Positions 6,422 through 10,424 of a DNA stretch of 10,424 nt are shown piece after piece. Where the stretch lies: positions 1 to 10,424 of the forward strand of contig VBMR01000093.1 in the NCBI GenBank assembly GCA_005878325.1. The letters are read 5' to 3'. The notes under the pieces are model-generated. The model had not been told where the DNA came from. It did no database searches and saw nothing but the letters and a program-made list of their open reading frames with translations. Positions within the stretch are counted from its first letter, which is position 1; the number at the start of each line of letters is the position of its first letter. The stretch is from Methanobacteriota archaeon (lineage in GTDB: Archaea; Thermoplasmatota; Thermoplasmata; RBG-16-68-12). The translations under genes and the position numbers were made by a program.

Positions 6422-6584
6422 CTGCCGACCCACACCCCGCTTTACTTATGTGGGCGGGGGCCTATTTCAAGTTAGCTCCTCGCATCGGTTCGCAGTGATT
6501 GCATGAGTGATTCCAGTCCGCCCTCCACCTCGGCCTCCTGGCAAACAGCGACGGCCCTTTCCGAAATCGGTCCGGAGGCGTGAG
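6422..6584. other. Divergent intergenic region, 163 nt
   Basis: It separates the broken minus-strand glycosyltransferase from the plus-strand GT4-like gene. Besides the TATA-like box and inverted repeat near 6435-6459, it holds another AT-rich patch (CCTATTTCAAGTTAG, 6461-6475) that could serve the plus strand. A 26-codon frame (ATG 6503 to TGA 6581-6583) ends just before the next gene. GGAGG at 6574-6578 is that gene's ribosome site. Confidence 0.5.
6441..6450 (-). promoter_or_regulatory. TATA-like box CATAAGTAAA for the minus-strand glycosyltransferase
   Basis: On the minus strand this AT-rich decamer stands in an otherwise GC-rich stretch, centred about 25 bp upstream of the ATG at 6421. 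That is the archaeal TATA-to-start distance and would give a leaderless transcript; no good Shine-Dalgarno is visible before that ATG. It is bracketed by CCCCGC (6435-6440) and GCGGGG (6454-6459), an inverted repeat with a 13-nt spacer that could be an operator. Confidence 0.4.
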
Positions 6585-7823
6585 GTGGAGACGCTCCGCA
6601 TCGCGATTCTCACGGAGACGCTGGCCTCCGTCGAGCGGAACCTACAACCCTGGCGGTACCTGGGGGATCTCGCGCATTCCCTCCAGAGGGAGGGGCACGA
6701 GGTGTCCGTCGTCACGAGCGAAGGTGGTCTCAAAAAATGGAACGACGTTCCCGTGGATCGCCACACGAATCGGAGCGACTTCCGATCCACACCGGCCGTC
6801 GGAGCGCTCGTCCGCTCCCGAGGCTATGACGCGGGCGTCTTCCGATTGGCCGCCGGACATTTCTTCTCTTTGCGGGGCCTCCCGCAGCATTCGCCTCCGA
6901 GGGGCCGCCTGCTGGGAATCTTCCTCCGGCCGCTTCATCGCTGCCGCGATCTGGCACGACGATTCCTGGATCCCACACTCGTGTCTGAGGTCTTTTCCGA
7001 TCGGCATCACGCGGCGATGTGCGCCTCGCGAAAGCTCGGCCTCTGGTCGCGCGCGCCCTCGTGGGTCGACGACTTCGTCTTTCTTTGGGAAAGCGATCGG
7101 GCGAGTGCGATCGAGGCGGGGCTTCCTCCGAGCGCTTGTTCCGTCGTGCGCCATCCCTTCGACCCGTTCTTTCTCGGACGAGACCCCGCGAATCCGAGTC
7201 CTCGTCTGGCCGAGGCGTTGTCTCCGGCTTCTCGGCGAATCGTTTTTTCGGGTCCCCCGGAGCCCACGCGTGGCTTCGAAGACGTCATTCGACTTGCGCG
7301 CACCTTGGACCGCCACACGCCCACGGAGGTCCTCCTGTTGCTCCGCGACCCAAGCGTTCCCGAGCCGACGGTCACCCTCACGGATCGAGGCGCCCACCGC
7401 GTCGCGATCGTTCGCGGGATCCTCACCCGGGAGGAAATTCGCGCCGCATATGGCCGCTCCCACGTGGCCGTCTTCCCGTACCGCTTCGTGCGGACGGGCC
7501 TTCCTCTCGTGGCCCTCGAGGCCGCGGCCGCCGGCCTTCCCGTCGTCACCACGCGGGTCCATCCGATCCGCGAATTGGAAGGAAGGAGCGGTTTGGTCTT
7601 CGCAGAGCCGCGCAACCCTCGAGCGCTGGCGCGGGCCGTCGAGTCCCTCTTCGACGACGCGCGGCGTGACGAGACTCGGCGAAAGAACGAAGCATGGATT
7701 CGCGCGACTCCCGATTGGCCGGACGTCGCGAAGACGTTCGCGTCGATCCTCCGCGGCCGGGTCGCGGGAGGGAACGGGGCAAGGGTTCTTGAGCCGGTGA
7801 AGGCTCCCGCGCGGGACGGTTGA
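6585..7823 (+). CDS. Divergent GT4-like glycosyltransferase
   Basis: I chose the GTG at 6585, 6 nt after GGAGG (6574-6578). It starts the protein just before its first strand (LRIAILTETLAS) and gives 412 residues; an upstream in-frame GTG at 6507 would add a Pro/Arg-rich stretch unlike the family. The acceptor domain (about 1-195) includes YLGDLAHSLQREGHEVSVVTS (25-45). The donor domain carries RIVFSGPPEPTRGFEDVIRLA (218-238, the G..RG element), TEVLLLL, the VAFP-like VAVFPYR (294-300) and GLPLVALEAAAAGLPVVTT (305-323). Of the E-x7-E pair only the second Glu (E312) remains; the first position is T304. It therefore resembles GT4 but may use an altered donor site. The DUF1616-like gene follows after 2 nt, so the two are likely co-transcribed and coupled. 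Donor and acceptor are unknown. Confidence 0.85.
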   Translation: METLRIAILTETLASVERNLQPWRYLGDLAHSLQREGHEVSVVTSEGGLKKWNDVPVDRHTNRSDFRSTPAVGALVRSRGYDAGVFRLAAGHFFSLRGLPQHSPPRGRLLGIFLRPLHRCRDLARRFLDPTLVSEVFSDRHHAAMCASRKLGLWSRAPSWVDDFVFLWESDRASAIEAGLPPSACSVVRHPFDPFFLGRDPANPSPRLAEALSPASRRIVFSGPPEPTRGFEDVIRLARTLDRHTPTEVLLLLRDPSVPEPTVTLTDRGAHRVAIVRGILTREEIRAAYGRSHVAVFPYRFVRTGLPLVALEAAAAGLPVVTTRVHPIRELEGRSGLVFAEPRNPRALARAVESLFDDARRDETRRKNEAWIRATPDWPDVAKTFASILRGRVAGGNGARVLEPVKAPARDG

Positions 7824-7825
7824 CA

Positions 7826-8755
7826 ATGATTCCCATCGAGCCACCTCTCGAGGAGCCGCAGGAGTTCCCGCTCCTGGGGCCCGCGGTGATCGTGCTCGCC
7901 GCGTATGCCATCCTCGCGGTGACCCTGCCCGCGAATTTGGTCCGATCCATCGTGGCGCTGGGCGCCTTCTTCTCGATGGGATACGCGATGCTCGCCTTGG
8001 TCGTGGACGGACATGTCCGTTTGTCCGCGGCCGAGGTGCTCGCCTTCACGGTGGGGCTCACGGTCCTCTTCACGTCGTTGTCGGCCCTCGCGGTCTCGAT
8101 CATCGGGATCCCGATCACGGAATTCGCCATCGTCATCATCGGCCTGCCGGTCGGCGTGCTCGCGTGGCTCCTCCGCCGTCCCCGGACTCGAGCGTTCACC
8201 GCGGTGCGACGGTTCTCCCGCACCTTCTTCGACTTCTCCGACTATTCCCGGGGAGAAAAGGGAATCGCCGCGATCCTCCTCGTCGCGATCACGATCGCGC
8301 TGGGGGCCTTCATCTCCCTGGCCTTCGTGCACTATCCCGACATCCCGACGACGGGCCTCGCGATCACATGGCCTGATTTTGCAAACCCCGATTCGTTCAA
8401 CGGCACGTTCGTCCTGGGCCAACCGCAGAACATCACCGTCACGGCGCTCGGCAATGCGACGGGCGGATCGTTCACCCTGCGGATTCGGCTCGTGACCGTG
8501 AACTGGACCGGAAACGGAACCTGCAGCGCTCCGGGTCCCGGCCAGACCCGGTTCAACTGCACGACGCAGACGTCTCCGCTGCGCATGCTTCCCTTCACGC
8601 AATACAACGACACGATCGCGGTCGCGGCGGGCGGAGTGGCGTCGCGCTCCTTCTCACTCATCATGGACGCGCGGGGCCGCTATGAGCTTCGGTTCGAGCT
8701 GCTCGATGCATCGGGTGCCCTCGTCAAGAACGAGATTCCCGTTCGGGTCCCGTGA
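7826..8755 (+). CDS. DUF1616-like membrane protein with sequon-rich outer domain
   Basis: The 309-residue protein has about four hydrophobic segments in its first 117 residues (about 18-36, 41-60, 70-92, 97-116). A basic cytoplasmic-type stretch follows (RRPRTRAFTAVRRF), then a fifth segment (about 147-168) and a beta-rich outer domain to the end. This layout matches DUF1616 proteins, a mainly archaeal family without an assigned biochemical role. The outer domain has seven Asn-X-Thr sequons (N192, N202, N210, N226, N230, N244, N261) and two cysteines (C233, C245) that could pair, so it is probably glycosylated itself. The ATG at 7826 begins 2 nt after the previous stop; a TTG at 7820 overlapping that stop would add two residues. 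Context suggests a role in surface glycan assembly or the cell envelope. The family call rests on architecture rather than a search. Confidence 0.75.
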   Translation: MIPIEPPLEEPQEFPLLGPAVIVLAAYAILAVTLPANLVRSIVALGAFFSMGYAMLALVVDGHVRLSAAEVLAFTVGLTVLFTSLSALAVSIIGIPITEFAIVIIGLPVGVLAWLLRRPRTRAFTAVRRFSRTFFDFSDYSRGEKGIAAILLVAITIALGAFISLAFVHYPDIPTTGLAITWPDFANPDSFNGTFVLGQPQNITVTALGNATGGSFTLRIRLVTVNWTGNGTCSAPGPGQTRFNCTTQTSPLRMLPFTQYNDTIAVAAGGVASRSFSLIMDARGRYELRFELLDASGALVKNEIPVRVP

Positions 8756-8792
8756 GGTTCGCTCGGTCGCGGGAAGCCCGGCTCGCGGGACG
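8756..8792. other. 37-nt convergent intergenic gap
   Basis: It lies between two tail-to-tail genes. It can form small alternative GC stems (for example CGGG-AAG-CCCG around 8770-8780), but has no T-rich tract on either strand, so I cannot call a terminator. Confidence 0.4.
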
Positions 8793-10424
8793 TCAGTCGC
8801 ACTCCATGGCCCGGTAAAGCGTGACGGTCCCGTCAGCATACACGATGCCGAGCCGCGGGTCTTCGTCGAACTTCGCAAGTTGTTTTTTCGTCAGAGGTCC
8901 CACGAGCAATGGCTCGTGGAGGAAGTTGGCCCTCAGAGTGAGCATGTAGCGGTCCGTCGCGATGTAGTCCCCGAGGACCACATCTCTTCCCGGTGGATGA
9001 CAGTCGATCGGACCGATCGGATTCTCGAACAACTTGGTGCTCCCGAAATCGACTCGCATGTCCGCGAATCCTGCGAAGGCGTTCACGGTCAGTTGATCGC
9101 CCCACAGCCGGGCCGGCCCGACGTTGACCCGGACCCAATCGGCCGCCCGCATCATGTCCGAGCCGAGGTTCACGGGCGACTCCGTCGTTCGAGCGTCCGG
9201 TGCCTCGAAATAGGTCCGCATGTTGATCAAGGGGGCCAAGGAGCCCCCCATGAAGAACACGGCACACATCAAGACCGCGAGGATCTTCGGGACCCACCGT
9301 CCCCCTAGGATTCGCGGCATGAGGCGGCTCCGCGAGGCGGGATCGGTTCGACTCGCTCGGATCAAGGCCGTCGCCGCAAAGGGGGCCGCGAACAGGGTCG
9401 AGAACTCCGTGATCCTCAAGGGGATGTAGTTGAGGGTCGTCGCGATCAGCGGCAAAGTGAGGACGACCATCGTAGCCGCCACGACGCCGTTCGAGACAGC
9501 GAAGGGTTGCTGACGCGCTCGACGGTACCGAATCACTCCGATGATCGAGAGGAGGACGAGGCCGAGCACGGAGCCCGCGAGCCAGACGATCTCGACGGTA
9601 CTGAACGTCCGGCCCAGCCCCCCGCCCCCACCTCCTACGGTCGTGGGGAAATCCTCGGGATTCAGGAATTTTGCGATGACGGTCTGTAACGTCTCTTCGT
9701 GCAAGAGGAAGATCGGATACGTGAACGTGATGATGTACAGGTTCAGCAGGCCGATGAAGTAGAAGAAGAGGGCCGTCATGCGGGTGCTGGCCCCCACGGG
9801 TCGGAACCGCGGATGAAGCATGAGGAGGGCGAGGACGCCGAGCCACGCCGCGAAGACATAGGACGACAGGTGGTGGGTCATCACGATGGCCGCGCTCACG
9901 AACGCGAACAGGATCTGCGTGCGTCGTTGCGCCCGTCCTTCCGGGACCTGGGTCAGCATCACGAGGGACAGGAGGGAGAGGCCGACGAAGATGATCCCCA
10001 TCCCTTGCTGGACCGGGGCGTTGAACAGGATGGACGGGGTCCCGAGGTAGAAGAACACGGAGAGGACCGCGGCCCGGATTCCGAACAGCCGTCGACCGAC
10101 CGAATAGACGATGGCCGGCCCCGCGAGCAGCCGGACGCACGACTGGACCCACAGGAACGCGGCGGCGCCCGGGACGGAAGTCGTGAGGATGACGTAAGCC
10201 ACAAAGACATTCCCCAGGGGAAAGAAGGAGTACGTCGCCGAGAACCCGGACCCGGTCCCGGGCGACCAAAACTTCTGCTCCAGCACGTGCCGCGTGAAGG
10301 CGAAGTTGAAGATCGGGTCCGCCGAGTATACGAGGCCGAAGGGCGCGCTGATCGGGTACATGAGCAGGATCCCGACCGTCGGAGGGATCAGGTAGAGAAG
10401 TTTCGGCGCTTTCACGAGGGCCAC
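8793..10424 (-). CDS. Multi-pass membrane protein, probable GT-C-type glycosyltransferase (cut by right edge)
   Basis: The frame is open from the right edge to a TGA at 8793-8795, giving at least 543 residues. A GTG sits on the last three bases of the window, but the true start may lie beyond it. About ten hydrophobic segments fill residues 8-400. The first is followed by an outer loop with D36 (LVYSADPIFNFAFTRHVLEQ), the place where GT-C enzymes carry their catalytic acid. A His pair (VMTHHLSS, 181-188) occurs in a later membrane segment, as in many archaeal GT-C-like proteins. A hexaglycine run lies at 264-269. Residues from about 400 to 543 form a soluble, probably outer domain with C475 and C542. 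GT-C enzymes transfer sugars or glycans from polyprenyl-phosphate carriers on the outer face, which fits this cluster. No exact family could be assigned; a non-enzymatic membrane protein is the alternative. Confidence 0.75.
   Translation of the reverse strand: MALVKAPKLLYLIPPTVGILLMYPISAPFGLVYSADPIFNFAFTRHVLEQKFWSPGTGSGFSATYSFFPLGNVFVAYVILTTSVPGAAAFLWVQSCVRLLAGPAIVYSVGRRLFGIRAAVLSVFFYLGTPSILFNAPVQQGMGIIFVGLSLLSLVMLTQVPEGRAQRRTQILFAFVSAAIVMTHHLSSYVFAAWLGVLALLMLHPRFRPVGASTRMTALFFYFIGLLNLYIITFTYPIFLLHEETLQTVIAKFLNPEDFPTTVGGGGGGLGRTFSTVEIVWLAGSVLGLVLLSIIGVIRYRRARQQPFAVSNGVVAATMVVLTLPLIATTLNYIPLRITEFSTLFAAPFAATALIRASRTDPASRSRLMPRILGGRWVPKILAVLMCAVFFMGGSLAPLINMRTYFEAPDARTTESPVNLGSDMMRAADWVRVNVGPARLWGDQLTVNAFAGFADMRVDFGSTKLFENPIGPIDCHPPGRDVVLGDYIATDRYMLTLRANFLHEPLLVGPLTKKQLAKFDEDPRLGIVYADGTVTLYRAMECD

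Noticed and set aside
6503..6583. 26-codon ATG frame ending just before the GTG of the GT4-like gene
   Set aside because: It has no ribosome site or conserved feature. A leader peptide is conceivable, but nothing in the sequence supports it.
7007..8602. Minus-strand open frame of 531 codons
   Set aside because: It spans two well-supported plus-strand genes and is almost entirely Arg/Glu/Asp/Gly repeats of shadow type.
8756..8792. Terminator hairpin between the convergent genes
   Set aside because: Stems are only about 4 bp and no T-tract follows on either strand.

Overview
The window is a GC-rich accessory region (about two thirds GC by eye). It is packed with genes for building surface sugars: a PIG-L type deacetylase (partial), four GT-B/GT4-type glycosyltransferases (one broken), a membrane-anchored metallophosphoesterase, a thymidylate-kinase-like P-loop kinase, a DUF1616-like membrane protein with many N-glycosylation sequons, and a large multi-pass membrane protein that looks like a GT-C-type glycosyltransferase (partial). 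I saw no rRNA, tRNA, CRISPR, transposase or insertion sequence.

The best guess at the host is an uncultured, GC-rich archaeon, perhaps of the Thermoplasmatota. The hints are the DUF1616-like protein rich in Asn-X-Thr sequons, a TATA-like box placed as for a leaderless transcript, frequent GTG/TTG starts, and short GGTGATC/GGAGG ribosome sites. None of these is decisive, and a bacterium is not excluded.

Layout. 1-471 (+): C-terminal part of a PIG-L deacetylase. 481-1752 (-): GT4 glycosyltransferase, convergent with it. 1753-2051: divergent intergenic region with a 12-bp palindrome and a hairpin. 2052-3251 and 3238-3999 (+): overlapping pair, extracytoplasmic phosphoesterase then cytoplasmic kinase-like protein. 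4000-4202: intergenic region with several hairpins. 4203-5342 (+): second GT4 glycosyltransferase. 5337-6421 (-): third glycosyltransferase, broken by a frame change and apparently lacking the first part of its donor-binding domain; its stop shares a palindromic hexamer with the stop of the previous gene. 6422-6584: divergent region with a TATA-like box inside an inverted repeat. 6585-7823 and 7826-8755 (+): a divergent GT4-like protein followed after 2 nt by the DUF1616-like protein. 8793-10424 (-): GT-C-like membrane protein running off the right edge.

Together these suggest assembly of a cell-surface glycan. Cytoplasmic glycosyltransferases would extend a carrier, the deacetylase would trim an N-acetylated sugar, the GT-C-like protein would act on the outer face, and the kinase/phosphoesterase pair would handle a phosphorylated intermediate. 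The family assignments are fairly firm. Substrates, sugars and the pathway as a whole are inference.
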